Source of the DNA: Ferriphaselus amnicola
GTDB taxonomy: Bacteria; Pseudomonadota; Gammaproteobacteria; Burkholderiales; Gallionellaceae
Assembly: GCF_000974685.2 (NCBI RefSeq)
Contig: NZ_AP018738.1
Coordinates: forward strand, 372,001-436,000
Length of the DNA stretch: 64,000 nucleotides
Reading direction: 5' to 3'
Of the stretch, positions 37,440-46,640 are shown piece after piece. The first letter of the stretch is position 1. Each line of letters begins with the position of its first letter. Both the position numbers and the translations under genes were made by a program. The notes beneath the pieces are model-generated. The model did not search any database, had not been told where the DNA came from, and saw only the letters and a list, made by a program, of their open reading frames with translations.

Positions 37440-38546
37440 TCAGAATCGTGCGATCAGGTCGGTAATTTCTGCAACTTTGGTAAGTTCCAGATCGGGGTAA
37501 ATCGGCAAGCATAGAATTTGCTGCGATGCCCTGCTTGCCACCGGCAGATTGTCGTGATGAGAGGAGGGCAGGCTACGATACATCGGGAAGTCGGAGATCA
37601 GTGGATAGAAGTAGCGTCTCGGGTGAATGTCATGATCCTTCAGTTTTTGATATAGCGCATCACGGCTAAGCGGGTATTCCGGTCCGACCAGAATCGGAAA
37701 ATAGACGTAGTTTGCATCTTCTCTGTCCATTTCCCGCAGGCAGAAGATTCCGGGCACGTCGCGCAGTAGCTCATGGTAAGTGTTGGCGATGGTTTTGCGG
37801 CGCGCTTTGATCTGGTCAAAGCTTTTCAGTTGCAGCAAACCCATGGCGGCATTTATCTCACCCATTTTTCCGTTGATGCCTGCGGCGACGACAGTGGTTT
37901 CGTCCACAAAGCCGAAGTTCTTCAGGTGGTCGATGCGATTTTTGGACTTGGCGTCTGGGCAGACGATGGCGCCCCCCTCAAAGGTGTGGAAAGCTTTAGT
38001 GGCGTGAAAACTCAGCACCGACAAATCACCGTGGCGTAACAGGCTACCGCCTGCGTCGCGTACACCAAAGGCATGGGCGGCATCGTAAATGACCTTGAGA
38101 TTGTAGTTGTCAGCAATCTTCTGGATGGCCTCCACGTCGCAGGGGTGGCCGTAGCAATGTACCGGCATGATAGCGGTGGTCTGCGGTGTGATTGCTGCTT
38201 CGATGCGGGCTGGGTCGAGATTCAGGGTGTTTGGCTCAATATCCACGAACACTGGTTTGATCCCATTCCACAGCAGGGAGTGGGAGGTGGCGACAAAGGA
38301 ATAGGGGGTTGTGATGACTTCACCGGTGATGCGTAACGATTGCAGCGCTGTCACGAGTGCCAGCGTACCGTTGGCGAACAGAGCAATGTGCTCGACATTC
38401 AGATACTCACAAAGTGCCGCTTCAAGTTGTTGGTGAAATGGCCCGCAGTTCGTAAGCTGCTTGCTCTCCCAAATCTTCTCCAAATAAGGGAGAAACTCCT
38501 CAAGGGGCGGGAGATAAGGTTGCGTGACAAAGGTGGGGGTGCTCAT
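37440..38546 (-). CDS. DegT/DnrJ/EryC1 family sugar aminotransferase
   Basis: This PLP-dependent enzyme places an amino group on a keto-sugar nucleotide. The 368-residue protein has the PLP lysine at residue 184 in SFHATKAFHTFEGG. Other family blocks are FANGTLALVTALQ, TTPYSFVATSHSL and YDAAHAFG. The frame extends to 38600, but the family N terminus fits MSTPTFVTQPYLPP at 38546. It is probably the first gene of the twelve-gene minus-strand operon. A 4,6-dehydratase or 3,4-ketoisomerase that would supply its substrate is not in the window and must be elsewhere. Confidence 0.9.
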   Translation of the reverse strand: MSTPTFVTQPYLPPLEEFLPYLEKIWESKQLTNCGPFHQQLEAALCEYLNVEHIALFANGTLALVTALQSLRITGEVITTPYSFVATSHSLLWNGIKPVFVDIEPNTLNLDPARIEAAITPQTTAIMPVHCYGHPCDVEAIQKIADNYNLKVIYDAAHAFGVRDAGGSLLRHGDLSVLSFHATKAFHTFEGGAIVCPDAKSKNRIDHLKNFGFVDETTVVAAGINGKMGEINAAMGLLQLKSFDQIKARRKTIANTYHELLRDVPGIFCLREMDREDANYVYFPILVGPEYPLSRDALYQKLKDHDIHPRRYFYPLISDFPMYRSLPSSHHDNLPVASRASQQILCLPIYPDLELTKVAEITDLIARF

Positions 38547-38969
38547 TGCTTCGCTTTCGGAGAAAGATCGATCGCCGTCGATGTTATGGATAGCAGGCAC
38601 ATCAATTTGACCAGCCTTGAGTTATCTTGGTGGGCGCAACACCTCTGCGCAACTTGGACATGCTGCATCCATCGTGAATTGGACGTGAGAATACGCGGCT
38701 TGCCCGAGTTGCAAAGCAGGGAAAAGATGCTGGATATTGACTCAATTTCTGGAGATGAGAGAATTTTGGAGGTAAGTGCTGTGTCTGGTCAGTGATGGAA
38801 GCTTGCTGCATCTTGGTCAGGGCGTGCCTTATTACTACCCGCTGATGCTTCCTGTGGTGTAATCGGGGTGAGTTGAGAGGGGGCTTAAATCCCGCGAGAA
38901 TTGCTTTCTAGCGCTTACGCAAACTCATGATTCAGGTAGAATGCCCGTGTTTTTTAGTGCTAGAACCCC
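38547..38969. other. Divergent intergenic region between glycan operon and his operon
   Basis: This is the only stretch above 300 bases without a convincing gene. Short open frames here have no family character. It must hold the promoter of the minus-strand glycan operon, but I could not pick a clear -10/-35 pair for that direction. On the plus side a plausible hisC promoter is near 38914-38942. A short direct repeat GCGCAAC occurs twice, six bases apart, near 38635-38652. The his-proximal part has a TAATCGGGGTG-type stretch of no recognised function. Confidence 0.6.
38914..38942 (+). promoter_or_regulatory. Candidate sigma70 promoter for hisC operon
   Basis: TAGAAT (38937-38942) is a good -10. 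At 17 bp spacing the -35 position reads CTTACG, only a partial match. About 27 bases separate the -10 from the hisC ATG, so the leader is too short for a his attenuator peptide; none was seen. Confidence 0.45.
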
Positions 38970-40064
38970 ATGTCTCCCGTTGAATCTGCTGTGACTCCTG
39001 AATCTTTGCTGCGCCCAGAGCTGCTGGCCTTACGCGCCTATCACGTGCCGCCCAGCAGTGGCATGGTCAAGCTCGACGCGATGGAAAATCCTTATCCTTT
39101 GCCGTTGGAGTTGCGCGCCGAGATCGCCCAATTGACGGCGGAGGCGGCCATCAATCGTTATCCCGATGCGTCTGCGGCTACGCTGAAACAAGCTATCCGT
39201 CGAGTAACTGACTTGCCTGCGGGCATGGATATCCTGCTAGGCAACGGTTCCGACGAGATCATCCAACTGCTGGCGATGGCCATCGCCAAGCCAGGTGCGA
39301 CGCTGCTGTCGGTCGAGCCGTCGTTCGTGATGTACAAGATGATCTCGGTGTTTACTGGGCTGGACTACGTCGGCGTGCCGCTGACCGAGGATTTTGAACT
39401 CGATCTGCCTGCGATGCTGTCGGCCATCGAGCAACATCAACCGGCGCTGGTGTTGCTCGCCTATCCGAACAATCCCACCGGCAACTTGTTTGATGCCGCT
39501 GCTGTCGAGGCCATCATTCGCGCCACGTCGGGTTTGGTGGTGGTGGATGAAGCCTATTACGCGTTCGCTGCGGATAGCTTTTTGCCACGCTTGACCGAAT
39601 TCCCCAATCTGTTGGTGATGCGCACCTTCTCCAAGCTTGGCATGGCTGGTTTGCGGCTGGGCTTTCTGGCGGGTAGTCAGGCATGGCTGGGTGAGCTGGA
39701 AAAATTGCGTTTACCCTACAATGTCGGTGTATTGCCGCAGTTGGTCGCGGAAAAGTTGCTAGAACATCACGATGTGCTGCTGGCGCAAGCCGAACAGATC
39801 AAGCGCGACCGCCTGTGGCTGTACGAGCGCCTCGTCGGCACCGTGGATGTGCGGGCGTGGCACAGCGAGGCCAACTTCATCCTTTTCCGTATCGCCAATG
39901 CGACCAAGATCTTTGAGCGCCTTAAGGCATGCGGTGTGCTCATCAAGAATCTGGACGGCGGCCATCCCGCGCTGGCCGATTGCCTGCGGGTGACGGTGGG
40001 CACTGAGGATGAGAACGAGTTGTTCATACGGGCGCTGCAAGACAGCCTCCACCAATCGGCATAA
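38970..40064 (+). CDS. hisC: HisC, histidinol-phosphate aminotransferase
   Basis: HisC converts imidazole-acetol phosphate to histidinol phosphate with glutamate as amino donor. The 364-residue fold-type I PLP enzyme has Lys222 in [32 protein letters not shown] and the N-terminal [11 protein letters not shown]. It opens the plus-strand his block, with hisB ten bases downstream. Confidence 0.96.
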   Translation: MSPVESAVTPESLLRPELLALRAYHVPPSSGMVKLDAMENPYPLPLELRAEIAQLTAEAAINRYPDASAATLKQAIRRVTDLPAGMDILLGNGSDEIIQLLAMAIAKPGATLLSVEPSFVMYKMISVFTGLDYVGVPLTEDFELDLPAMLSAIEQHQPALVLLAYPNNPTGNLFDAAAVEAIIRATSGLVVVDEAYYAFAADSFLPRLTEFPNLLVMRTFSKLGMAGLRLGFLAGSQAWLGELEKLRLPYNVGVLPQLVAEKLLEHHDVLLAQAEQIKRDRLWLYERLVGTVDVRAWHSEANFILFRIANATKIFERLKACGVLIKNLDGGHPALADCLRVTVGTEDENELFIRALQDSLHQSA

Positions 40065-40073
40065 GGACACATC

Positions 40074-40661
40074 ATGCGTACCGCGCAAGTTAGCCGCAAC
40101 ACTCTGGAAACGCAGATCAGCGTCTCCATCAATCTGGATGGCACCGGCAAGTCCAGTTTTGCCACGGGCGTGCCGTTCCTCGAACACATGCTGGATCAGA
40201 TTGCCCGTCACGGCCTGATCGACATCGAGATTCAGGCCAAGGGCGATCTACAGATCGACGCGCACCATACCGTCGAGGACATCGGCATCACGCTGGGGCA
40301 AGCTTTTGCTAAAGCCATTGGCGATAAGAAGGGTGTCCGTCGCTACGGCCATGCTTATGTGCCGCTGGACGAGGCGCTGTCGCGCGTGGTGCTCGACCTG
40401 TCTGGCCGCCCCGGCTTGGTGTTCAATGTCGATTTCGTGCGCGGCAGCATCGGCAGCTTCGAGGTCGATCTGGTACGTGAGTTCTTTCAGGGCTTCATCA
40501 ACCATGCGCTCGTGACTTTACACATCGACAATCTGGCTGGTTGCAACGCCCACCATCAGGCCGAGACCGTGTTCAAGGCCTTCGGACGTGCACTGCGCAT
40601 GGCGGTGGAAGCCGACCCGCGCATGGCTGGAGTGATGCCATCAACCAAAGGTACGCTGTAA
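40074..40661 (+). CDS. hisB: HisB, imidazoleglycerol-phosphate dehydratase
   Basis: HisB is the manganese enzyme that dehydrates IGP. The 195-residue monofunctional form (no phosphatase domain) has the metal-binding blocks [27 protein letters not shown] and [17 protein letters not shown]. In gammaproteobacteria the domain is fused to histidinol phosphatase; here it is separate, as expected for betaproteobacteria, and the phosphatase is not in the window. Confidence 0.97.
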   Translation: MRTAQVSRNTLETQISVSINLDGTGKSSFATGVPFLEHMLDQIARHGLIDIEIQAKGDLQIDAHHTVEDIGITLGQAFAKAIGDKKGVRRYGHAYVPLDEALSRVVLDLSGRPGLVFNVDFVRGSIGSFEVDLVREFFQGFINHALVTLHIDNLAGCNAHHQAETVFKAFGRALRMAVEADPRMAGVMPSTKGTL

Positions 40662-40665
40662 GCTG

Positions 40666-41301
40666 ATGAGCAAGATCGCAATCATTGATTACGGCATGGG
40701 CAACCTGCGCTCGGTCGAACAGGCTTTGCGCCATGTCGCCCCTGACCATGACATCGTGGTGACGGACGACCCCGCCGTGGTCGCTGCCGCTGAACGCGTG
40801 GTGTTCCCCGGTCAGGGCGCGATGCCAGATTGCATGCGCGAGCTCGACTCACGCGGCCTGCGCACCGCCGTGCTGGAAGCCGCGCAGAGCAAGCCTTTTC
40901 TCGGCATCTGCATCGGTTTACAGATGCTATTCGAGCACAGTGCCGAAGGCGATATTCCCGGTCTCGGTGTGTTGTCCGGCGAGGTGGTGCGGTTTGCCCA
41001 TGAGCTGCGTGATGCGCAAGGCGGCAAGCTGAAAGTGCCGCACATGGGCTGGAACTCTGTTCATCATGCGGATCATCCTTTGTGGGATGGCATCGCACAG
41101 GACGCGCGTTTCTATTTTGTCCACAGTTACTATGTGCAGCCGCGCGATCCTGCGCTGACGCAAGCGACTAGCGACTATCCGCAACCGTTCGTTTGCGCTG
41201 TGGCGCGCGGCAAGCTGTTCGCGGTGCAATTCCACCCAGAAAAAAGCCACGCAGCAGGGCTCAAACTGCTGCACAATTTCGTCCACTGGAACCCGCTTTA
41301 A
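40666..41301 (+). CDS. hisH: HisH, glutaminase subunit of IGP synthase
   Basis: HisH releases ammonia from glutamine and channels it to HisF. The 211-residue class I glutamine amidotransferase has the catalytic Cys82 in [11 protein letters not shown] and the His/Glu pair in [27 protein letters not shown] marks its start. The gene is 4 bp after hisB and 14 bp before hisA. Confidence 0.97.
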   Translation: MSKIAIIDYGMGNLRSVEQALRHVAPDHDIVVTDDPAVVAAAERVVFPGQGAMPDCMRELDSRGLRTAVLEAAQSKPFLGICIGLQMLFEHSAEGDIPGLGVLSGEVVRFAHELRDAQGGKLKVPHMGWNSVHHADHPLWDGIAQDARFYFVHSYYVQPRDPALTQATSDYPQPFVCAVARGKLFAVQFHPEKSHAAGLKLLHNFVHWNPL

Positions 41302-41315
41302 CTAAAGAATCTGCC

Positions 41316-42068
41316 ATGCTGATAATTCCTGCGATTGACTTGAAAGATGGACAATGCGTTCGCCTTAAACAGGGCGAGATGGAGGGCGCGACCGTGTTCT
41401 CCGATGACCCTGCGGCCATGGCGCAACACTGGCTGGCACAAGGTGCACGCCGCCTGCATCTGGTTGACCTGAACGGCGCGTTCGCCGGTAAACCTAAGAA
41501 CGAAGAAGCCATCCGAGCCATCGTCAAGGCCGTTGGCGACGATGTGCCTGTGCAACTTGGCGGCGGCATCCGCGATCTGGATACCATCGAGCGCTACCTC
41601 GACATCGGCATCAGCTACGTCATCATCGGCACCGCTGCCGTCAAGGTGCCTGGTTTCCTGCACGAGGCCTGCGATGCTTTCCCCGGCCACGTGATGGTCG
41701 GCCTAGATGCTAAGGGCGGCAAGGTGGCGGTGGATGGTTGGTCCAAGCTGACCGGCCATGAGGTGTGCGATCTGGCCAAGCGCTTTGAAGGCTACGGCGT
41801 GGAAGCCATCATCTATACCGACATCGGTCGCGACGGCATGCTGTCCGGCGTGAACATCGAAGCTACCGTAGAGCTGGCGCGCCCGTTGCACATTCCGGTC
41901 ATCGCCAGTGGCGGAATCACCAATCTGGACGATATGCGACGGCTGTGCGAAGTCGAAAGCGAAGGCATCATGGGCGCGATCACTGGGCGCGCCATTTACG
42001 AAGGCACGCTGGATTTTCGCGTAGCGCAATCGCTGGCGGATGAGTTGTCGCCGCCGCTGCCGATCTGA
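41316..42068 (+). CDS. hisA: HisA, ProFAR isomerase
   Basis: HisA performs the Amadori rearrangement of ProFAR to PRFAR. The 250-residue beta/alpha barrel begins [20 protein letters not shown] and has the phosphate-binding loops LGGGIRD and IASGGITN. Catalytic Asp positions are in PAIDLKDG and [11 protein letters not shown] longer frame to 41193 overlaps hisH and is not used. Its stop overlaps hisF by one base. Confidence 0.97.
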   Translation: MLIIPAIDLKDGQCVRLKQGEMEGATVFSDDPAAMAQHWLAQGARRLHLVDLNGAFAGKPKNEEAIRAIVKAVGDDVPVQLGGGIRDLDTIERYLDIGISYVIIGTAAVKVPGFLHEACDAFPGHVMVGLDAKGGKVAVDGWSKLTGHEVCDLAKRFEGYGVEAIIYTDIGRDGMLSGVNIEATVELARPLHIPVIASGGITNLDDMRRLCEVESEGIMGAITGRAIYEGTLDFRVAQSLADELSPPLPI

Positions 42069-42826
42069 TGTTAGCCAAACGCATCATTCCTTGTCTGGAC
42101 GTGACCGCTGGTCGTGTGGTGAAGGGTGTCAGTTTCGTTGAATTGCGCGATGCGGGCGATCCGGTTGAAATTGCCAAGCGCTATGATGATCAGGGCGCGG
42201 ACGAACTGACCTTTCTCGACATCACTGCCAGCTCAGATGACCGGGGCATTATCTTCCGCATCATCGAACAAGTCGCTTCGCAGGTCTTCATCCCGTTGAC
42301 GGTGGGAGGCGGCGTGCGCGAAGTGCAAGACGTGCGCAACCTGTTGAATGCTGGGGCAGACAAGGTCAGCATCAACACCTCTGCCGTGGTCAATCCGCAA
42401 CTGGTGGCCGACGCTGCCGCGCGCTACGGCTCACAGTGCATCGTAGTCGCCATCGACGCGAAGCAAGTGCAGCCCGGTAAGTGGGAAGTGTTTACTCACG
42501 GTGGTCGCAAAGCCACCGGGCTGGATGCCATCGAATGGGCGAAGAAGATGCAGACGCTGGGCGCAGGCGAGATTCTGTTGACCAGCATGGATCAGGACGG
42601 CCAGAAGAAGGGTTTCGATCTCGGCCTGACCCGCGCCGTGACCGAGGCGCTGGAGATCCCGGTCATCGCCAGCGGCGGCGTTGGTAACCTGCAACATCTG
42701 GCCGAAGGCGTGAAGCTGGGCGGCGCAGATGCCGTGCTAGCCGCCAGCATCTTCCACTTCGGCGAATACACCGTGCGTCAGGCTAAGCAGTACATGGCGC
42801 AGCAGGGAATTGAGGTGCGGTTATGA
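42068..42826 (+). CDS. hisF: HisF, cyclase subunit of IGP synthase
   Basis: HisF joins ammonia from HisH to PRFAR, giving IGP and AICAR. The 252-residue barrel starts [20 protein letters not shown] with the catalytic Asp in CLDV. The second catalytic Asp is in [14 protein letters not shown] and the phosphate loops are VGGGVRE and IASGGVGN. It ends GIEVRL. The stop overlaps the start of a small 33-codon ORF (ATGA). Confidence 0.97.
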   Translation: MLAKRIIPCLDVTAGRVVKGVSFVELRDAGDPVEIAKRYDDQGADELTFLDITASSDDRGIIFRIIEQVASQVFIPLTVGGGVREVQDVRNLLNAGADKVSINTSAVVNPQLVADAAARYGSQCIVVAIDAKQVQPGKWEVFTHGGRKATGLDAIEWAKKMQTLGAGEILLTSMDQDGQKKGFDLGLTRAVTEALEIPVIASGGVGNLQHLAEGVKLGGADAVLAASIFHFGEYTVRQAKQYMAQQGIEVRL

Positions 42827-42924
42827 CACGGTGCGCGCAAGCGGTGGGTGCGGGAATAATCGCATCGCACCTCCACAAGAAAGCGGCTGAGTTAGTAGCA
42901 AAAGTGGCGGAGGTGCGGCTGTAA
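42823..42924 (+). CDS. Small ORF (33 aa) filling the hisF-hisI gap
   Basis: An ATG overlapping the hisF stop (ATGA) opens a 33-codon frame that ends in TAA overlapping the hisI ATG (TAATG). The predicted product is short, basic and Ala-rich, with a helical look ([17 protein letters not shown]). Its last residues, EVRL, repeat the last residues of HisF, and the DNA GAGGTGCGG is shared. It may be a true micro-protein, a coupling device that keeps ribosomes loaded on hisI, or a remnant of a tail duplication. No database comparison was possible. Confidence 0.4.
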   Translation: MTRCAQAVGAGIIASHLHKKAAELVAKVAEVRL

Positions 42925-43313
42925 TGAGTGATTTCTGGCTCAACAAAGTCAACTGGTCGGACGACGGGCTGGTGCCCGCCATCGCTCAGGATGCGGTGAC
43001 GGGGCGCGTGCTGATGGTGGCGTGGATGAACCGCGAGGCGCTGAAACTGACGGCGGAAAAGGGCGAGGCGGTGTACTGGTCGCGCTCGCGCAAGAAGCTG
43101 TGGCACAAGGGAGAAGAGTCCGGCCACATCCAGAAAGTGAGCGAGATCCGCACCGACTGCGATCAGGACGTGGTGCTGTTACAGATCGAACAGCAGGGCG
43201 GCATCGCCTGCCACACGGGGCGCGAGAGTTGCTTCTACAGCAAGCTGGATGGCGACCACTGGGTGGCGACCGATGCCGTGCTGAAGAATCCTGACGAGAT
43301 ATATAAGAAATGA
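42924..43313 (+). CDS. hisI: HisI, phosphoribosyl-AMP cyclohydrolase
   Basis: HisI opens the adenine ring of PR-AMP. The 129-residue zinc enzyme has [31 protein letters not shown], the metal-binding [10 protein letters not shown] and the Cys-containing [12 protein letters not shown]. Its ATG overlaps the stop of the small ORF. The hydrolase partner HisE is a separate gene, overlapping by 4 bp. Confidence 0.97.
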   Translation: MSDFWLNKVNWSDDGLVPAIAQDAVTGRVLMVAWMNREALKLTAEKGEAVYWSRSRKKLWHKGEESGHIQKVSEIRTDCDQDVVLLQIEQQGGIACHTGRESCFYSKLDGDHWVATDAVLKNPDEIYKK

Positions 43314-43624
43314 ACGACATTTTGCAACGACTGATCGAGACACTGGAATCGCGCAAGGGCGCGGCGGCGGATTCGTCCTATGTCGCCAAGCTGTACGCTA
43401 AAGGCGACGATGCCATCCTTAAGAAAGTGATCGAGGAGGCGGGCGAGGTGCTGCTGGCGGCCAAGGATGGCGACAACGCGCATCTGGTGTACGAAGTGGC
43501 TGACCTGTGGTTCCATACTATGGTGTTGCTGGCGCACAAAGGGCTGAGCAGCGACGACATCCTCAACGAATTGGCGCGTCGCGAGGGCGTGTCGGGCATC
43601 ACCGAGAAGGCGAGTCGAAAATGA
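43310..43624 (+). CDS. hisE: HisE, phosphoribosyl-ATP diphosphatase
   Basis: HisE removes pyrophosphate from PR-ATP, the second step of the pathway. The 104-residue all-helical MazG-like protein has the metal-binding [14 protein letters not shown] block and [15 protein letters not shown]. It overlaps both neighbours by ATGA. The hisG and hisD genes are not in the window. Confidence 0.96.
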   Translation: MNDILQRLIETLESRKGAAADSSYVAKLYAKGDDAILKKVIEEAGEVLLAAKDGDNAHLVYEVADLWFHTMVLLAHKGLSSDDILNELARREGVSGITEKASRK

Positions 43625-43971
43625 GCGACAACTGCATCTTCTGCAAGATCGTGCGTGGCGAGATCCCTTGCCGCAAAGTGTATGAGGACGACGAGGTGTT
43701 TGCCTTTCACGACATCAATCCAGTCGCGCCCGTGCATTTCATGCTGATCCCTAAGCTGCATCTAGCCTCGCTGGCCGAGGCTGATGCCAGCCACGCCGCG
43801 CTGTTGGGTAAGATGTTGGTGCTGGCACCGCAACTGGCGAAGGAGCAGGGGCTGGACAACGGCTTCCGCACCGTCATCAATACCGGCAAGGGCGGCGGGC
43901 AGGAAGTGTTTCATTTGCACGTACACATCATCGGCGGCGGCAATATTCCGCCCATGGTAAAACGTAGTTAA
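43621..43971 (+). CDS. HIT family nucleotide-binding protein (HinT-like)
   Basis: The 116-residue protein has [13 protein letters not shown] at the start and the histidine triad HLHVHIIGG at the end, as in HinT purine-nucleoside phosphoramidases. The longer frame to 43507 overlaps hisE and is not used. Position after hisE is widespread in betaproteobacteria. The physiological substrate is not established. Confidence 0.93.
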   Translation: MSDNCIFCKIVRGEIPCRKVYEDDEVFAFHDINPVAPVHFMLIPKLHLASLAEADASHAALLGKMLVLAPQLAKEQGLDNGFRTVINTGKGGGQEVFHLHVHIIGGGNIPPMVKRS

Positions 43972-43985
43972 TCGAGGAGAGAGAA

Positions 43986-44207
43986 ATGGGTTCCATGAGC
44001 ATTTGGCATTGGCTGATCGTATTGGTAGTCGTGTTATTGGTATTCGGCACCAAGAAATTGCGTAACGTCGGCGAAGATCTGGGCGGCGCGGTCAAGGGCT
44101 TCAAAGAAGGCATGAAGAGCAGCGAAGATGCGGCTCCACAAGTCGAGCAAAAAGGTGGTCAGACCATCGAAGGCGAAGTGAAGAGCAAGACTCACTCGAA
44201 TACCTGA
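43986..44207 (+). CDS. tatA: TatA, twin-arginine translocase subunit
   Basis: TatA forms the protein-conducting oligomer of the Tat system in the inner membrane. The 73-residue protein has one N-terminal helix ([16 protein letters not shown]), the [20 protein letters not shown] hinge and amphipathic helix, and a polar tail. AGGAGAGAG lies just before the ATG. Confidence 0.96.
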   Translation: MGSMSIWHWLIVLVVVLLVFGTKKLRNVGEDLGGAVKGFKEGMKSSEDAAPQVEQKGGQTIEGEVKSKTHSNT

Positions 44208-44222
44208 GCGGTCTGACGCACG

Positions 44223-44597
44223 ATGTTCGACGTAGGTCTGTCCGAGATGATGGTGATCCTAGTGGTCGCTCTCATCGTCATCGGCCCCGAGCGTTTGCCC
44301 AAAGTGGCGCGCACGATGGGGCTGTTGTGGGGACGCGCCCAGCGCTACATCAATGGCATCAAGAATGACATCAGCCGTGATTTGGCGATGGAAGAGATGC
44401 GGCAGTTGAAAGAGAAAGTGCAACAAGAAGCAACGGCAGTCGAGCAGTCGGCACGCACTTTCACTCAGACGCTCGATCAGCAGGTGGAGTTGGTCAATCG
44501 TGCCGCCGTCAACGCGCCGACTCAGGTTCAGGCTGTTGAGACCTTCGAGTTGCAGCCTACCCCGTCACCCCAGCAGCAAAAATTCCCGATTGATTGA
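44223..44597 (+). CDS. tatB: TatB, twin-arginine translocase subunit
   Basis: TatB works with TatC to recognise twin-arginine signal peptides. The 124-residue protein has MFDVGLSEMMVILVVALIVIGPERLPKVA, with the conserved Glu in the helix and the GPERLP hinge. A long charged amphipathic region and a Gln-rich tail follow. The stop overlaps the tatC ATG by one base. Confidence 0.96.
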   Translation: MFDVGLSEMMVILVVALIVIGPERLPKVARTMGLLWGRAQRYINGIKNDISRDLAMEEMRQLKEKVQQEATAVEQSARTFTQTLDQQVELVNRAAVNAPTQVQAVETFELQPTPSPQQQKFPID

Positions 44598-45322
44598 TGA
44601 GTACCAATGAGAGCTTTATCTCCCACCTGATCGAGCTGCGCAATCGCCTGCTCAATTCGGTCGTGGCCTTGCTGGTGGTGTTCGTCTGCCTGTTCCCGTG
44701 GGCTGCCGATCTGTACGCCGTGCTGGCACACCCGCTGTTGGCCAAGCTGCCCAAGGGTGGCCAGATGATCGCCACTGACGTGACTACACCGTTCTTCGTG
44801 CCGCTCAAGGTGGCGTTGATGGCGGCCTTCCTGATCGCGCTACCTTACATCTTGTATCAGGTCTGGCGTTTTATCGCTCCCGGTTTGTACGAGCACGAAA
44901 AGAAGTGGGTATTCCCGCTGGTCGCTTCCAGCCTGATGCTGTTCTTCTTCGGCATGGCGTTCGCTTATTTCGCGGTGTTCCCAGTGGTGTTCGGCTTCAT
45001 CACGGCGGCGGCGCCCGTGGGTGTGGCAGTGATGACCGACATCGACAAGTACCTCAGTTTTGTGCTGTCCATGTTCGTCGCCTTCGGGCTTGCGTTTCAA
45101 GTGCCGGTGGTGGTGGTTGTGCTGGTCAAGATGAATCTCGTTACCATCACCAAGCTCAAGGAGATTCGCCCTTACGTCATCGTCGGTGCTTTCGTCTTGG
45201 GTGCCATTTTCACTCCGCCGGATGTGGTTTCGCAGTTCATGCTGGCGATGCCGTTGTGGCTGTTGTATGAGGCAGGCATCGTGGTGGCAGGGATGATGGG
45301 GAAATCGTCCGCTGCCGCGTAA
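44597..45322 (+). CDS. tatC: TatC, twin-arginine translocase core subunit
   Basis: TatC is the six-helix receptor for Tat signal peptides. The 241-residue protein has HLIELRNRLL in the first cytoplasmic part, FIAPGLYEHEKKW, and FGLAFQVPVVVVVLVKM with the conserved Phe-Gln-Pro region. A TTG three bases earlier is possible, but ATG 44597 forms the usual TGATG overlap with tatB. Confidence 0.96.
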   Translation: MSTNESFISHLIELRNRLLNSVVALLVVFVCLFPWAADLYAVLAHPLLAKLPKGGQMIATDVTTPFFVPLKVALMAAFLIALPYILYQVWRFIAPGLYEHEKKWVFPLVASSLMLFFFGMAFAYFAVFPVVFGFITAAAPVGVAVMTDIDKYLSFVLSMFVAFGLAFQVPVVVVVLVKMNLVTITKLKEIRPYVIVGAFVLGAIFTPPDVVSQFMLAMPLWLLYEAGIVVAGMMGKSSAAA

Positions 45323-45328
45323 GCTGCA

Positions 45329-45357
45329 TTGTGAAATGCCCCGCTTTCACCGATAAT
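45329..45357 (+). promoter_or_regulatory. Sigma70 promoter for the GT9-gtrA-GT39 operon
   Basis: TTGTGA (45329-45334), 17 bases, then GATAAT (45352-45357). It lies just after tatC in the 100-bp gap before the GT9 gene, so the glycan operon probably has its own transcription start near 45364. Confidence 0.7.
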
Positions 45358-45422
45358 CGCGCCGCGCTGGGTGCTGGCTTCAGGCATGTCCGGCGGGCTT
45401 ACGATAACTGGATCTCGCTTCT

Positions 45423-46640
45423 TTGAATATCAACCTCCAACGCACGCTAGACCGAATGGTCGGAGTTCCCGTCTGTGCCCTGCTGTCCGGCTATGAGCGC
45501 GTACGGCGCTCGCTGTTCGGCGCTGTCGAACCGGCGCGACCTAAGCGCATCCTGATCGTGCTGCTGTCGGAGATGGGCAGTCTGGTGTTGGCGCAGCCGA
45601 TGTTCGCCAAGCTCAAAGAGCAGTATCCCGAAGCCTCATTGCACATCCTGATGTTTGCCAAGAATCGCGAAGTGCTCGATCTGCTGGGCGTGATGCCGCC
45701 AGAGCACGTCATCACCATCAACGACAAATCTCTGGGCGGCTTCGCCTCGGACGCGTTGAATGCGATACGTACCATGCGCCGCCTCAAGTTCGATGTGGTC
45801 ATCGACTGCGAGTTGTTCACACGAGTGAGCAGCATCTTCACCTATCTGGCCGGTGCGCCCATCCGTGTCGGCTTTTATCCGCACACGCAGGAAGGACTGT
45901 ATCGCGGCAGCTACATGAACCGACCGGTGATGTACAACCCCTATCGCCATCTGTCGCAGCAATTCCTGACCATGGTCGCCGCCATCGAATCCAGCGGCAC
46001 GCCGGTCGCCAAAGCGGCGGCTGCTGAGTTGCAAGCTCCGCCCTTGCTGAAATACGCGGCGGGCGAGCTGGAGCAGGTGGGAAGTAAACTACTGGGGGAT
46101 TTTCCCGTGCTTGTGGGCAAGAAGCTGGTGCTGGTCTATCCCGATGGTGGGCTGCTGCCGATCCGCGCTTGGCCACCCGAATATTACAAGGAGCTGTGCG
46201 CGGCGCTGTTGCTCGAAGGCCATGCGGTCGCCCTGATCGGCTTGCCGGATGCCAAGCCGCTGGCGCAGTCCATCGTGGCGCACTGCGCCCATCCCCATTG
46301 CATCGATCTGACCGGCTACACCAAGTCGGTGCGCCATCTGCTGGCGATCTTCAATCATGCCGACCTGCTCATCACCAACGATGGTGGCCCCGGCCAATTC
46401 TCCGCGCTGACGCGTTTGCCGACGTTAGTGTTCTTTGGCCCAGAAACGCCCGCGTTGTACAGCCCGCTCGCGCCCAACATCCATTGTTTGTACACGGCGC
46501 TGTCGTGCTCGCCTTGTCTCACCGCCTACAACCACCGCAACTCGCCGTGCGACGGTGATAACCAGTGCCTGAAGCGCATCACCTCAGCGCAAGTGCTGGA
46601 ACGCGCGCGTACCCTGCTGCAGGAACAAGCTGCCGCATGA
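45423..46640 (+). CDS. Glycosyltransferase family 9 protein
   Basis: The 405-residue GT-B protein has ILIVLLSEMGSLVLAQPMF in the N-terminal Rossmann fold, LVYPDGGLLPIRAWPPEYY, and the GT9 block LLITNDGGPGQFSALTRLPTLVFFGPETP. It ends with a Cys-rich segment (CSPCLTAYNHRNSPC). It is longer than ADP-heptose:LPS heptosyltransferases, so a different donor is possible. The TTG start at 45423 is uncertain; ATG 45456 is the alternative and neither has a strong ribosome site. It overlaps gtrA by 4 bp. Confidence 0.85.
   Translation: MNINLQRTLDRMVGVPVCALLSGYERVRRSLFGAVEPARPKRILIVLLSEMGSLVLAQPMFAKLKEQYPEASLHILMFAKNREVLDLLGVMPPEHVITINDKSLGGFASDALNAIRTMRRLKFDVVIDCELFTRVSSIFTYLAGAPIRVGFYPHTQEGLYRGSYMNRPVMYNPYRHLSQQFLTMVAAIESSGTPVAKAAAAELQAPPLLKYAAGELEQVGSKLLGDFPVLVGKKLVLVYPDGGLLPIRAWPPEYYKELCAALLLEGHAVALIGLPDAKPLAQSIVAHCAHPHCIDLTGYTKSVRHLLAIFNHADLLITNDGGPGQFSALTRLPTLVFFGPETPALYSPLAPNIHCLYTALSCSPCLTAYNHRNSPCDGDNQCLKRITSAQVLERARTLLQEQAAA

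Noticed and set aside
38635-38652. GCGCAAC direct repeat as an attachment or operator site
   Set aside because: Seven bases repeated once is too short to support a specific call; mentioned only as part of the intergenic entry.
38602-38811. Possible 69-codon minus-strand gene upstream of the aminotransferase
   Set aside because: No convincing ribosome site, no family resemblance and low-complexity composition; better treated as intergenic.
44594-44599. TTG start for tatC
   Set aside because: ATG 44597 gives the usual one-base TGATG overlap with tatB and the family N terminus MSTNESFISHLIELRNR.
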